Below are positions 1-11,229 of a DNA stretch of 64,000 nt, piece after piece. Source of the stretch: Gordionus sp. m RMFG-2023 (taxonomy: Eukaryota > Nematomorpha > Gordioida > Chordodea > Parachordodidae); contig NC_088775.1 of NCBI RefSeq assembly GCF_954871325.1, positions 40,525,561-40,589,560 on the forward strand. Reading direction: 5' to 3'. Within the stretch, counting starts at the first letter, position 1. Each line of letters starts with the position of its first letter. The position numbers were made by a program, and so were the translations under genes. The notes beneath the pieces are model-generated. The model made no database searches. It saw only the letters and a program-made list of their open reading frames with translations, and was not told the DNA's origin.

Positions 1-330
1 CCCACCAATATAGTACTGATCACCCGTTTAAAATCTTGAAAACTATTCTCTTGCCTCCCCATCCAATCAAACTTACTATTCTTCTTAAGTAATTCATACA
101 ATGGTATTGCCATACCAGCAAATTCCTCAATAAATCGATGTTGATAATTTATCATTCCCAAGAAGGACTGTATCTTCGTATTCCTCGGCTCGCGCATCTT
201 AACAATACTATAATTATTCTTATGTATCGGTGTAATCTCAAATCCTCTTATACTATGTCCCAAGTATTCTATCACATCATATTTATTACAGTTACGACTT
301 ATTTTTATCAATTTTTACCCCTCCTGTACA
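1..330 (-). mobile_element. Ty3/gypsy-type LTR retrotransposon pol fossil
   Basis: Read on the minus strand, about 95 residues match the stretch of Ty3/gypsy Pol where reverse transcriptase passes into RNase H. A YLGH motif is followed by KMREP, then SFLGMINYQHRF and a PLYELLKK-type segment. The family copies its RNA into DNA for insertion through LTRs. The fragment runs off the left edge of the window, and no LTR is visible inside it. It is a broken, old partial copy; its full extent cannot be judged from here. Confidence 0.8.
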
Positions 331-892
331 GGGTTTCCAGGTCAGAATTTTCAAATTGAGAGAGATATTTGGTATTATGCGGGAGAAATATGAAAATTGC
401 TAAAAAAAAAATTTTGCGGGCCTTTTGAATTGACTTAATTATCCGCCTATTATTTTTTATAATTAGTTTATATAAATACAAAGTCGGTAACTATTTTTCA
501 AAATAAAATAACATCTTGATTAATTAAAATATATTAATTTAAAAAAAACCAACGATCTTTTTTAAATATAAAAGAATGTAAACAAGATAAAATTTTATAA
601 AAAAGAACGATTATAATTTTACAATTAAAAATATATTTTATGCGGAAATCTACCGTGTGTGTGTATAACACATTATAGGGATAGACGCTTAATTATCACG
701 TATCACGTTTAATAATAAGGTACTCCAAAAATAAGAAATAATACAGATGCAACTACAGTTGCGGTAATTGTAATCACTTATCTTATAGTACAACATTCAC
801 AGAAAAGCTCATCATCACAATGTTGGTAGAATCTATTTCCCATAATATATAACGACTCTAATATAAATGAAAACTATACTTGTAGAACAAAT
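331..892. other. AT-rich intergenic DNA, nothing recognised
   Basis: No coding similarity, RNA gene or clear repeat was seen. It holds A/T runs and a short TG-rich stretch near 655. Confidence 0.6.
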
Positions 893-1440
893 ATGAGCAA
901 GGCTATTATCAATATTTTAGGTCCTAAATCCAGGAGGTATGGGCCTACATATGCAATTCTAACAGATGCATCTAATAAGGGAAATATTAAAATATCTCCC
1001 TTGATACTCTGCTATTTCAACAAAATTAAGGTCGTTTCAATAAAACTATTAAATTTTTTCCCCTCAAATAGTGAAAAATCCAAAGACATAGCTAACCATA
1101 TAATGGCTAATATAGCAGATTCTAGATTATCAATAAATTGCATGTCAGCTTTCTATCTGATAATGCCTCAGTGAATTTGGTAAAAACAGAGTGTATTTAT
1201 AGAATTGAGTCAGCACAATGTTGGTTGCGATATGTTCCTAATACCCGCCATCGATAGAATTTTAAAATTTTATAAACCTTTAAAAAAATATTTCTTAAAT
1301 AAAGATTATAGCTGTCCTAACATTTTGAAAATTTTTTTCAATAATGAATGGCAGAGGCATATTTAGGAATGATTTCACATGTAGGAAATCTACTACATGC
1401 TGTTAATGTGTAGTTGCACTCAGAAGAATCTTAATAAAGA
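893..1440 (+). pseudogene. hAT-like transposase fragment
   Basis: The opening frame reads TDASNKGNIK followed by a segment ending in a D-N-A-S-V-N type motif. This is the pattern of the catalytic core of hAT transposases close to the DUF4371/ZMYM type, where a DASN block precedes SADNAxVN. The open frame closes at 1174, and the matching continuation SDNASVNLVKTEC is in the next frame from about 1150, so one frameshift lies near there. From about 1255 a third stretch reads LKPLKKYFLNKDYSCPNI-like residues and FFNNEWQ, which fit the YF...CP..L..FF block of the same family. No terminal inverted repeats or target duplication were found. It is a dead fragment of a DNA transposon. Confidence 0.6.
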
Positions 1441-1533
1441 TTCGGCGCAAGCGGCTTGTCAGTTCAGCGATTTTTATTTAAAAACCAGACAAGTTTAGAC
1501 ATTCAAATTTAGTAATATAATTTACATTGGTAA

Positions 1534-2424
1534 GCGGAAAATAGATCCCCGGAAAAAAAAATTCCCGAAAATAATTGCCCAGGAACAAAATCCCCAGAAA
1601 AAAATATCCCCTGGAAAATAATTCCCCGAAAAAAAAATCTTAGGAAAAAATTCCCATAGAAGATTATTCCTTTTAGATTTTAAATTAAATATAGAGGAAA
1701 ATCAATTTCCGGAAAATTATACCGGGAAAAAGATCCTCGAATAATTTTTTTTTAAATTATCAAAAATAACCCTGCGGCTTAATAACGAAAATATTTCTAA
1801 AAAATTATAATCAGTATTTTCTGAAAGTTAAGTATTTATTCTCGACACGTTTGAGGATTTTTTTAGCATTATTTATGTTTTAATTCGAAGCGATATAGGG
1901 CTGTCTTAAAATATGAGACATCTCGGAAAGAAAGCATGATAGCTTTTTATAGAAATAGATGTAAATTATGCGTGCAATATAAAATTAAAAAAAAAGGTGA
2001 AAACAAATTTTTTCCTAGAAATAGGGAGATTATTTCCATAATCTAGTTTTAATATATATTTCAATTAATCTATTTTTGAAGACAATGATTTAAATTTTTA
2101 ATATATTTATAAAAACTTCATGGAAAATGAATTATTAATAATTTGTGTAAAAATAAATATTTTTTTATAATAATATTTTTTTTAAATTAAAATTTGATTT
2201 TCAATAATAATATCTAATAGTAGCTGATAGGATTTAATTTCGTTGATTTTCTCGAAAATTTAACATATTTTATTTAGGGATTTTTTTTCCTACTTTGTTA
2301 ATTTTCTAAAAATAATTTAATATTTTATAAGGAACAAAAACTAAGGGAATTTTTTCCGGGGAATAATTTTTTAAGAATTATTTTCCTGTGATTTTTTTGG
2401 GGGGAATTATTTTACGCAACCTCT
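1534..2424. mobile_element. Non-autonomous element with CCCCGGAAAAAA subterminal repeats
   Basis: The left side (1534-1780) is built of degenerate short repeats of the form CCCCGGAAAAAAATT. The right side (2275-2424) carries the inverse, TTTTTCCGGGGAATAATT and similar. The ends look like an imperfect terminal inverted repeat: GTAAGCGGAAAATAGATCCC on the left and the complement of GGGAATTATTTTACGCAAC on the right. No protein is encoded. A second copy lies at about 21015-21985 and shares the interior block around GTGAAAACAAATTTTTTCC and the right end. That makes it a dispersed family rather than a chance low-complexity stretch. Confidence 0.6.
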
Positions 2425-2807
2425 GCTTGCGCTATAATTATCGAATGTATATTACAAATAGTAAATAACTAACAAAAATAAATTTATATAATATACAACT
2501 ATAATAACGAAAAAGAAATTTAGAAACAAAAAAATATATATATTGACAATAGGTACGTCGTTTACTTTTGCATAGAAATATTTGTATTTGTGCCCAAGTC
2601 TGGTGCTTAAAAAATTTAAGGCTGGGGTTCGTCCCGATGTATTAGTGTAATTACTATATATATTTACATTATTTATATTTTATGTAATATATCACGACTT
2701 TATTATAATACAGGAACACAAAAACATTGATATATGAAATATTTACTATTTTAATATGATTTTAAAAAATATTTTTACATTATCCTTAGGAAAAATTCTC
2801 CGAGATT
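2425..2807. other. AT-rich DNA upstream of the transposase pseudogene
   Basis: Nothing functional was recognised. The tract runs directly into the first open frame at 2808. A GGGGTTCGTCCC string near 2626 resembles a pol III B box, but no tRNA fold surrounds it. Confidence 0.5.
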
Positions 2808-4646
2808 ATGTCGTCAGACTCAAGTGACGACGGCGAAGATAATGTCAAAGTAAAAAAGGATATATTTGAAATTTCTATGACAGGGGAAGAATGGAATCAA
2901 ATATATCCGAATGCGGATAACCCAAATCGGTTAAAAATGGGTTGGACCCATGTGCTTGAAAAAATAATTTCTAGTCAATTGAAAATACCCTGTTTATGGG
3001 TATTTTCTAATAATTATGTACCTCTAAATTCAATATATTTAATAAAAATTAAGGCTTTTTGTAAACAATGTTCAGCTGTGTTATTAATTAAAAAATTAAA
3101 TACTTTAAATAATATATATATAAAATTTATATGTGAAATATATAATTATAAAACAGAATTGCATAATAATATTTATAAAAGACCATTAAGTGGGATAAAA
3201 AGGGAAGAGGTTGCTAATGAATTACAAAAAGATTTAGCCATAAACTGGCGTGAAAAAAGCAAATGAAACCATGGAATATGGTGAATTGGAACCTAGAACT
3301 TTATATTCCTTGGATGTCCTACGTAAATGCAAACAATCCATTTCTAATAAATATAACATTAAATCGGATAGCGTAATCAATCAGTTATTATATCTAAAAT
3401 ATACTCAACCATATTTACCCAGTATAATCAATATATCCTGTGACAAATTTTTTATGCACTACTGGTTACCAGAACAAATGATAATTTTAATAAATATTGC
3501 CAAGATACTAACGTATCCACACTACAAATAGATGCCACAGGGACCTTAGTAAAAAAATTAAGTCGACCTTATGATCAAACATCTGGGCATATTTTTCTAT
3601 ACATAGGAGTAATCGATTTAAAAGTAAAATCTGGGCAAATACCAGTAGTTCAGATGTTATCAGAAGCCCATGATATTAACCACATTTCACACTGGCTGAA
3701 TGTATGGGTGCATAGAGGTGCTAAAATATCTAAAATTGTTGTAACTGATCATTCATTAGCTTTATTGGGGGCTGTTGCCAGATCGCTAGCAAATTTTATT
3801 GATCTTAAGTCATATATTGAATATTCATTTAATATAATATTAGGTCAAAAATTGCTGACCCCTAGGATATTTATTAGAATAGATTATGCTCATTGTATCA
3901 AACTAATAAGTAGATGGCCTAGTTTATATAAAAAGCCTCGTTTATTTAGAGAATTTTATATACGTTCCGTTGCAATGCTAATAAAATCCGCTTCCTTTAA
4001 AGAGGCGGAAATATTAATAGAATCCATCCTCATTGTATGTAATAGTGAATTTTGTGGGATCGAAACTTGTCCTGACATTACGCTGAATGCTAAAAAATAT
4101 CTAAAAAATATAATCTCTGGAATAGAAGATATAGACATTAATATATTAGATGAACTCGAGGATGAAATATTCATTGACTTAAATGTATCTAGTAATATAA
4201 ATTACTGGATAGAAAGTATTAAAAATAAAGCCATATCTAAATGTATCATATCATATAAAGAAGAAAATTATTTCTATAACCCAGAAATAACTATAAATTT
4301 ATGTAATTTTTTAAAGACCTATCCTTTATGGTCTAGTATTATGCAACCACATTATAATTATGGACAAGTTACATCTTCTACATCAAATGTTGAAAGTTAT
4401 TTTAATAATTTGAAAAATAGAACATTTAAATCCGTAATGTTACCTATTATTATTGATAAATTTTTCTGTAAACATTTTGATGAGATAAGAGGATTGCTTA
4501 CTATAGCTGAAGCGTCCCGAATCTCTAATATAATTAAGGAAAAGGATACTGTAGAAATTATTATACCACAAGAAACAGACAATTCACAAATTTCTAAATT
4601 TAGTAGTTTAAATGAGGGAGAGTGTCTGATGATGAATATCAGTTAA
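2808..4646 (+). pseudogene. Mutator-like DDE transposase (frameshifted)
   Basis: Three overlapping frames together give one protein. 2808-3266 has an N-terminal domain (MTGEEWNQIYP, a GWTHVLEK block, then a C-x2-C pair in FCKQC). 3250-3531 has LYSLDVLRKCKQ and KFFMHYWLPEQ. From about 3520 to 4646 comes the catalytic part. Candidate acidic residues are D in IDATG (3531-3533), D in VVTDHSLALLGA (3747-3749) and E in SNVESYFNNLK (4392-4394). I recall this arrangement from transposon-derived genes common in aphids and other hemipterans; its assignment to Mutator-like elements is from memory. Frame changes lie near 3255 (an A run), near 3500 and near 4620. It would have cut and pasted DNA; this copy is inactive. 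It continues without a gap into the protease-like part. Confidence 0.72.
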
Positions 4647-5599
4647 TTGAAAATTGGAAAGGTTTAGTAGATCAACCATCCATAAAAAAGAAACGTACTT
4701 CATATTATGGAGCACATTGCCCTGAAATATTACATGTAATTGAAGGGACCAAGATTAAATTAGGCATGTTGAAAAATGGGAATCCTACCACAATAAAGAG
4801 ACCTTTAAAACTTGGATCTAATAGATATATAATCAGTAATACATGCCCTATTGATATTTTATCACAAGCAGTAGCAGTAGCCTACTGCGATAGCAAATTA
4901 TATAAAGCTTTTTTTGACAATTTAGAAAATAGTATATTTAAAGAGTTTATAGAATATTTTGTTTCGCATGGGGCCAATAATAATACATATAAGATAAGGT
5001 GTGATTTATTATTAAAATTATTCGATAAAACTAAGATTAGTAATAGTTTCTATAGATTGTCTTGCGAATCAACAATATATTATATTATAGAAAAATGCTA
5101 TAAAGATATATATAGTGTAACCGATATTTTTAAATGTAATAATAAAGAATGTTTACGACCGGAAAATTTCTTAGAAATAATATGTTTACCAATAAATTTA
5201 AATATAATAAATAATACAGGTTTTGAAAGTTTGGATATTGCAATCCAAGATGCTTTACCTCTTTTAACATACTGTAAATCCTGTAAAATGCCGGACCCTT
5301 TATCTTTAGTCCATAAGTACCAATTTCATGAACAAGTTATAATTGACACTAGCTGTCAAAGTTCTAAATTAAATAATTTCCCTAGATTTATAAATTTAGG
5401 AGATACATTATATTTTTTAAGAGCTCTTATAGTATTTATACCTCCTGCTGTTTCTTCAGGGATTGGTCATTATATATGTTATTCCAAGCGGTTAGATGGA
5501 ACATGGGAAATATATAATGATCTCTCAAAATCAATTATATATAAAAATAATGATTGCCAAGATGATGTTATATGTCATGCTATTTTATATACCATATGA
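4622..5599 (+). pseudogene. USP-like cysteine protease domain of the transposase gene
   Basis: The frame continues the preceding transposase after a frameshift near 4620, so this is probably the C-terminal part of one polyprotein, not a separate gene. Residues 73-82 read NTCPIDILSQ, which resembles the catalytic-cysteine box of ubiquitin-specific proteases (NTCYxNSxLQ); the cysteine codon is 4844-4846. Near the end, SGIGHYICYSKRLDG then TWEIYNDL resembles the histidine box (SGHYxxY...W..FDD); the histidine codon is 5468-5470. Between them a C-x2-C pair (CKSCK) resembles the zinc ribbon of such proteases. Length, about 325 residues, fits a compact protease domain. Function is inferred from motifs only. 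It could instead be a structural remnant without activity. Confidence 0.6.
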
Positions 5600-5739
5600 A
5601 TCATTCATAACATATCATCCATTGTTGGCATTCATTACTAATATATTTATCATGTTAAATTTAACCTTCTGGAATAACATATTTAATGACCTATTTGTGA
5701 TGAAGCAGGAAATATAAAAAATTAAACAACTAGATATCC

Positions 5740-7580
5740 CGTTAATTTATTTAATTTTGAACTTCCATCACACCTACTATTTTTATTTATAACTTATGTA
5801 TTAGGGATATGGGATACAGCATTTTAAGTAATTTACACAATTCTGAGATTATGCATCTTGAATTAAATATTCAATCTTTATAAACATCACATTGGTAAGA
5901 ATATGATTTATAAGAAATTCTCCAGTCGTTAAATTTAAAAAATCGGTACAGTATAAGTATGTTTATAATATAATTCTATAATATTGTTGATTCATAAGAC
6001 AATATAAATAAATCATTACTCCTTAGGTTTATCAAACAATTTTACTATTAAATCACAATTTTGCGAAAAATAATATTCTATCTTTGAATATATTATTTCC
6101 TAAATTATCAATAAACATTTTATATGATTTGCTACAGCAGGCAATTGCTTCTGCTTGTTATTAACTATTAATAGGACATGTATTGATGATTATATCTATG
6201 ATTTGTGGTAAGATTTTTATTTTCAACAAATTAATTTAATCTTGGTACCTTTAATTAAACGTAATATTTAAGAACAATATGCACTTAGGTTTTTTTATGG
6301 ATTAATTATCTGCCAACCCTTCCCATTTTTTATTAATACAAATTCATCGACACCTTTATCCTGAATAAAATTTCATTGCTATATTTAAAAATTTGTAATA
6401 TTTCTATTTCTTGTGGTACATATTTTTTCTATCTCCTTAATTATATAAGAGATGCGAGATGTCTCAGCGACAGTAAAAATCCCTATTATTTAATCTAACG
6501 GTTAATTTTATCAATTGTCATGCATAAGCAACAATTATGAATTTAAATCATCTAATTTTAAAATTAATAATAACTTCCAGCATTTGATGGCTGTAGTTTC
6601 TTCTTAATAATAATGTGATTGCATTATCTGGATCAAGGACAGATCTTTAAAAAATTACATAAAATACGAGGTTATAGAAATATATTTCTTCTTTTCATAT
6701 GATACATTTAAATATAGCTTTATTTTTAATAAATCAATTATTCTTTCATCATCAGGTTCATCTAATATATTAAAGTCTCCAGAGATTACATTTTTAAAAT
6801 ATTTATTAGCATTCAGTCAGGACAAATCTTAATATAACAAAATTCACTATTCAATAAGGAAAGATTCTATTAACATCCTTAAGTTTAGCAACGTAAAATT
6901 CTCTAATTAAATATTACTTTTTATATAAATAGGGTAATATATTTATTAATTTGATACATCGAGATTTTTTTATCTAATAAAAATCCTAGGAGTATGTTGT
7001 CATAATATTATATTTTATAAATATACACTATATGACTTTAGATCAATAAAATTTTCTGGAGGTCTAGAGACAATCTCCAATAAAGTTAAAGGATCATCAG
7101 TTCAATTTTTTGTAATTTACCTCCAAAATGTACCCTTTCATTCAGCTTTTTGGAAGTATGGTTATTATCATGGCTTTTGATAATACTTGCACTGTGGCAC
7201 ATGCCCTGATTTTTATTTTAAATCTATTATATATATGTATACGAAAATATTCCTAGATGTTTAATAATATGGTCAATTTATTTTTACTAAGGTATAAGAA
7301 ATCTATTTGTATGAGCAATATTTATTTAAAGTTATCATCTGTTTTTGTAACCAATAATATATAAATAATTTATCATAGCAAAAATTGATTATAATGGGTA
7401 AATATAGTTTGTGTATATTTTAGATATAATAATTGGTATAATTGTAATCCGATTTAATGATAGTTTTGCCTGCGTATTCATATGACTTCTAAGAAATATA
7501 GATTACTGGTTTCGAATTCAATATTTCATGGTTTGATTTGTTTAACACATCAGTTTCGAATTAAATCTGACTTAGCACTT
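5740..7580 (-). pseudogene. Second, highly decayed copy of the same transposase/protease, inverted
   Basis: No long open frame remains, but minus-strand translation follows the 2808-5599 protein in order and in opposite orientation. Near 7400-7330 it reads LPIIINFCYDKLF (compare LPSIINISCDKFF). Near 7200-7110 it has SKAMIITI (compare SEAHDINHI). Near 6890-6720 there is a match to the FREFYIRSVAML and ESILIVCNSE blocks. Near 6430-6350 it reads YVPQEIEILQIFKYSN (compare IIPQETDNSQISKFSS). Near 6180-6070 it has NTCPINS and the following FIDNLGNNIF (compare NTCPIDIL and FFDNLENSIF). The C-termini of the two copies face each other across about 150 bp. The stops and gaps are far more numerous than in the plus-strand copy, so this one is older or has decayed faster. 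Confidence 0.7.
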
Positions 7581-7724
7581 AGTTCATTTTTATCTCAATA
7601 AGCGGTCTATTATAACGATAATTATGCAACATTTTAAAACAATAATTCACACATAAATTATATATATACAGTATAAATTTTTTTAATCCTTAACACCTCT
7701 GAACTGAACACTGTTTACAAAAAA

Positions 7725-7795
7725 GTTTTAAAAAAAGCAAAAAAATAAGCAAATAAAAAAAAGCAAAAAAAAATAAGCAAAAAAAAAAAAAGCAA

Positions 7796-7826
<31 letters not shown>

Positions 7827-7935
7827 AATCAAAAAAAAAAGCAAAAAAAAGCAAAAAAAAAAATCAAAAAAAAGCAAAAAAAAATAATAAAAAAGCAAAA
7901 AAAATAAAACAAAAAAGATAAAAAAATTATAAAAA
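7725..7935. repeat. A-rich microsatellite, (A)nGC type
   Basis: About 200 bp of runs of five to eleven A separated by GC or TC, for example AAAAAAGCAAAAAAA. It decays on both sides into plain A/T sequence. Confidence 0.9.
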
Positions 7936-7979
7936 ATACGAAAATAAAACCACTAAATCGCCAAATTTAAAATCGCCAA

Positions 7980-8347
7980 AACATCATTCACACCTTGCAG
8001 ATTCGCCCTCAGATAGCCTGTTTGCTGACAACTGAGGGTAAATAAATTATTCATAATAAATCATTTTATTTTAAATTTTCAAGCTGCAACAATACCAAAT
8101 CTAACTTCCTATTCCATTATAATGTAATTAAATAATTTTTTGGAAGCAATTTAATTTTTTTATAGCCGATCCCATTTACACCATGCAGATTCGCCCTTAG
8201 ATAGGGTCAAGGCCTGTTTGCTGACAACTGAGGGTAAATAAATTATTCATAATAAATCATTTTATTTTAAATTTTCAAGCTGCAACAATACCAAATCTAA
8301 CTTCCTATTCCATTAAAATGTAATTAAATAATTTTTTGGAAGCAATT
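7980..8347. repeat. Two tandem copies of a roughly 185-bp unit
   Basis: Each unit holds GCAGATTCGCCCT, then CTGTTTGCTGACAACTGAGG, CAAGCTGCAACAATACC and a T-rich end. Unit 1 starts near 7980 and unit 2 near 8169. The sequence right of the Merlin insertion (9434-9480, ATAGCCGATCTCTCATTTAC) is the start of a third, diverged unit. Merlin therefore landed inside the tandem repeat. Confidence 0.85.
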
Positions 8348-8355
8348 AAATTTTT

Positions 8356-9425
8356 GGTTATTACATAAAGGGGTATATTATTTTTTTTTATTTTATTTTT
8401 TTTGTTATTTTTTTTATTTATTTGGTGATAATGTATTTTTTCTTTTAAGATATTTTAAAATATTTTTTTCTTTTTTAAAAATATTTCTTAATTCCTAGGG
8501 GAGGGGAGGAGGGTAGAAGAATTGTGATGAGTCAATTTTATTCATTAAATTGAAATATAGTCTGATAATCTAAGCAATTTTAGGAAAATTAGCATAAAAT
8601 CTTAAATTTTGTATTTATTAGGGGTAAAATAGACCCCATCTTTAAATTCTAAGTGATTTTTTTAACCTTTGTTGGGAAGGGTTAATTCGAAATAAATTGA
8701 AATATATTATTGAAATTTATACAAAATAAAAATATCGAAATATAGTAATAAACGAGTCAATTTTATTCATTAAATTGAAAAATTGTATTAAAATGTATAC
8801 AGTCATTTATAAATAGAATAAAAAGATCAAAGCGATTTAATAATTTATGTTTTCTAAAATATCTATATTCAAGTAAATATTCATGAATATTCTCTCGATC
8901 CCCATGTCTTTTATAGTTTTCCTTAAGATCCCGCCACAGTCTTTCGACTTTTTGGGTGTGAATGAGTATGGAAGGAATCATATTATATATATACATAATC
9001 TAATAATAATCGGAACTACGAATTATTTCTTTAAAAAAACAATTTTTTAAAAAAATATGTAGACACAATTCTTTTACCTACCTCCCCTCCCTAGGAATTA
9101 AGAAATATTTTTAAAAAAGAAAAATGTATTTTAAAATATCTTAAAAGAAAAAATATATATTAATTTATAAATTTATCACCAAATAATAAAAATATGCTAC
9201 ATTATTTTAAAAATTTATCACAAAAAAAAATTATCACTAAATAATAAAAATATGCAACAATATTTTAAAAATTTATCACAAAAAAAATTATCACCAAATA
9301 ATACTATATTAATTTAAAATAACATTTAAAAAAAACATAAAAAAAATAACATAAAAAAAATAACAAAAAAAATAACATAAAAAAAATAACAAAAAAAAAT
9401 ATACCCCTCGACTTAAGCAATAACC
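8356..9425. mobile_element. Merlin-type DNA transposon with 8-bp target duplication
   Basis: The ends are inverted: GGTTATTACATAAAGGGGTA on the left and TACCCCTCGACTTAAGCAATAACC (complement) on the right. The inverted similarity runs inward for roughly 180-370 bp through the CTCCCCTCC and ATTTTTAAAAAAG blocks. An exact 8-bp duplication, AAATTTTT, flanks it at 8348-8355 and 9426-9433. An ISXO2-like transposase end lies inside on the minus strand. Merlin elements make 8-9 bp duplications, which fits. The element is internally deleted. A solitary copy of the same end is at 37385-37437. Confidence 0.82.
8763..8996 (-). pseudogene. Merlin (ISXO2-like) transposase, C-terminal fragment
   Basis: The 77-residue frame contains HTQKVERLWRDLKENYKRHG followed by EYLLEYRYFRK. 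The family's last catalytic motif has this form: H-T-x-x-V-E-x-x-W. The E of KVERLW is the expected third acidic residue of the DDE triad. The N-terminal zinc ribbon and the first two acidic residues are absent, and the element has no room for them, so this is an internally deleted copy. Inverted terminal repeats surround the fragment on both sides. Confidence 0.8.
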
Positions 9426-9479
9426 AAATTTTTTTATAGCCGATCTCTCATTTACACCTAGCACGTTTGCCCTCAGAAC

Positions 9480-9772
9480 ATATTAAAAAATTGATAAAAC
9501 AAAAAAGAAAAAAACAAATAAAAAAACACAAAAAGAAAAAAAATGATAAAAAAATAACAAATGAAAAAAGAAAAAATGATAGAAATAAATGATAAATCAA
9601 AAAAAGAAAAATATGAAAAAAAGGGAAAAAAAAATATAGAAATAAACAAAAAAAGAAAAAAAATTAAAAAGAAAATACAAAAAAATACATTATGATAAAT
9701 GGAAAACAAAACTGAAAATGAAAACGTAAGCTTCCTAGATGATTTTAAACACGGAATGAGAATTTAAGAATA
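9480..9772. other. A-rich low-complexity tract
   Basis: This is a long purine (A/G) run on the plus strand. The minus-strand frame through it encodes only F, I, S and Y runs, an artefact of base composition. Nothing else was seen. Confidence 0.8.
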
Positions 9773-10505
9773 AAGTATTATATAGTTAAAATAATTTATA
9801 ATCTTTTTAGATAGCTTTCTAACGGATATTACACAATATCTGTAAATCGAAATGAATAACCAGGGATATTACACAATATCTGTACATCGAATTGAATAAC
9901 TGAGAACCAAGTATTATATAGTTAAAATAATTTATAATCTTTATAGATAGCTTTCTAACGGATATTACACAATATCTGTAAATCGAAATGAATAACCAGG
10001 GATATTACACAATATCTGTACATCAAATTGAATAACTGAAAACCAAGTATTATATAGTTAAAATAATTTATAATCTTTATGGATAGCTTTCTAACGGATA
10101 TTACACAATATCTGTAAATCGAATTGAATAACCAGGGATATTACACAATATCTGTACATCGAATTTAATAACTGAGAACCAAGTATTATATAGTTAAAAT
10201 AATTTATAATCTTTATAGATAGCTTTCTAACGGATATTACACAATATCTGTAAATCGAAATGAATAACCAGGGATATTACACAATATCTGTACATCAAAT
10301 TGAATAACTGAAAACCAAGTATTATATAGTTAAAATAATTTATAATCTTTATGGATAGCTTTCTAACGGATATTACACAATATCTGTAAATCGAATTGAA
10401 TAACCAGGGATATTACACAATATCTGTACATCGAATTGAATAACTGAGAACCAAGTATTATATAATTAAAATAATTTATAATCTTTATAGATAGCTTTCT
10501 CAGGG
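9773..10505. repeat. 136-bp satellite, five full units and a partial
   Basis: Units begin at 9773, 9909, 10045, 10181 and 10317, with a partial at 10453; each starts AAGTATTATATAGTTAAAAT. Inside each unit a shorter motif, GGATATTACACAATATCTGT, occurs twice about 50 bp apart, so the unit itself came from a duplication. Variants alternate: units 2 and 4 share TACATCAAATTG and CTGAAAACC, while units 3 and 5 share ATGGATAG and the CGAATTGAATAACC form. This indicates a 272-bp dimer as the more recent amplifying unit. Confidence 0.92.
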
Positions 10506-11229
10506 ATATTAGATAATGTTATTTCCCTGATCTCGGGCCTGCCCGTACCTACAACAACAAATTGACTATTGGATGAAATCTCAATCAATTCCACATATCT
10601 CCTATGAAATATCCAAGGGTACTCAAGCCGAATAATTTAAACAACATTAATTAGAACACAACGCCCCCACGCTTATAATAAATATATATCGTGATTATAA
10701 CAAATTATACTGTTGTTGCGTTTTCTGATTAATATATTACTATTCGTACATAATATTATTCACCATTCCTTCCCTTATATTATATAAAAAATCTTCGACT
10801 TAGATTAAAATATAACGACAAGTACAAAAGCCATAAAGGCCGATATACTTGGCTAAATTAAATAATACATAATTCTTCTAGATAGCTACTTGTAATTCAA
10901 GTTTATTGATACATTCTTCTAATATTTTTTAAAATAGTTAAGATCTATCAATAAAAAAGGAATATACTTTTATAAGAGTAATATAATAGGCTTTCGAGCT
11001 TTATCATTGGCCTTTTAAACGATAAAATTTAATAGGACAGTGCATATATAATTTCAGTGGAATAAATTTGACCTTGAAACATTTAGTAAGCTCATAAAAA
11101 AATTTACAATGATTAAATAATGGCAAAATTAATAGAATGTCTGTCGCTGCACTAGATTTTGTTTTAGTGTACCGTAATTTGTTTTTATTAATTTTGTTAT
11201 TAACTTTTACATTTTAATTTCGGCTATTA
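10506..11229. other. Intergenic DNA, nothing recognised
   Basis: A short GC-richer patch at 10520-10620 reads open on the minus strand for about 35 residues but matches nothing I know. The rest is AT-rich without repeats. Confidence 0.5.

Noticed and set aside
2600-2650. GGGGTTCGTCCC as a tRNA or SINE B box
   Set aside because: No A box at proper spacing and no cloverleaf pairing on either strand.
9473-9709. 78-residue minus-strand frame rich in F, I and S
   Set aside because: It is the complement of an A-rich low-complexity tract; the composition alone explains the open frame.
10520-10620. GC-richer patch with an open minus-strand reading
   Set aside because: About 35 residues only, no recognised motif and no splice context; left as unexplained.
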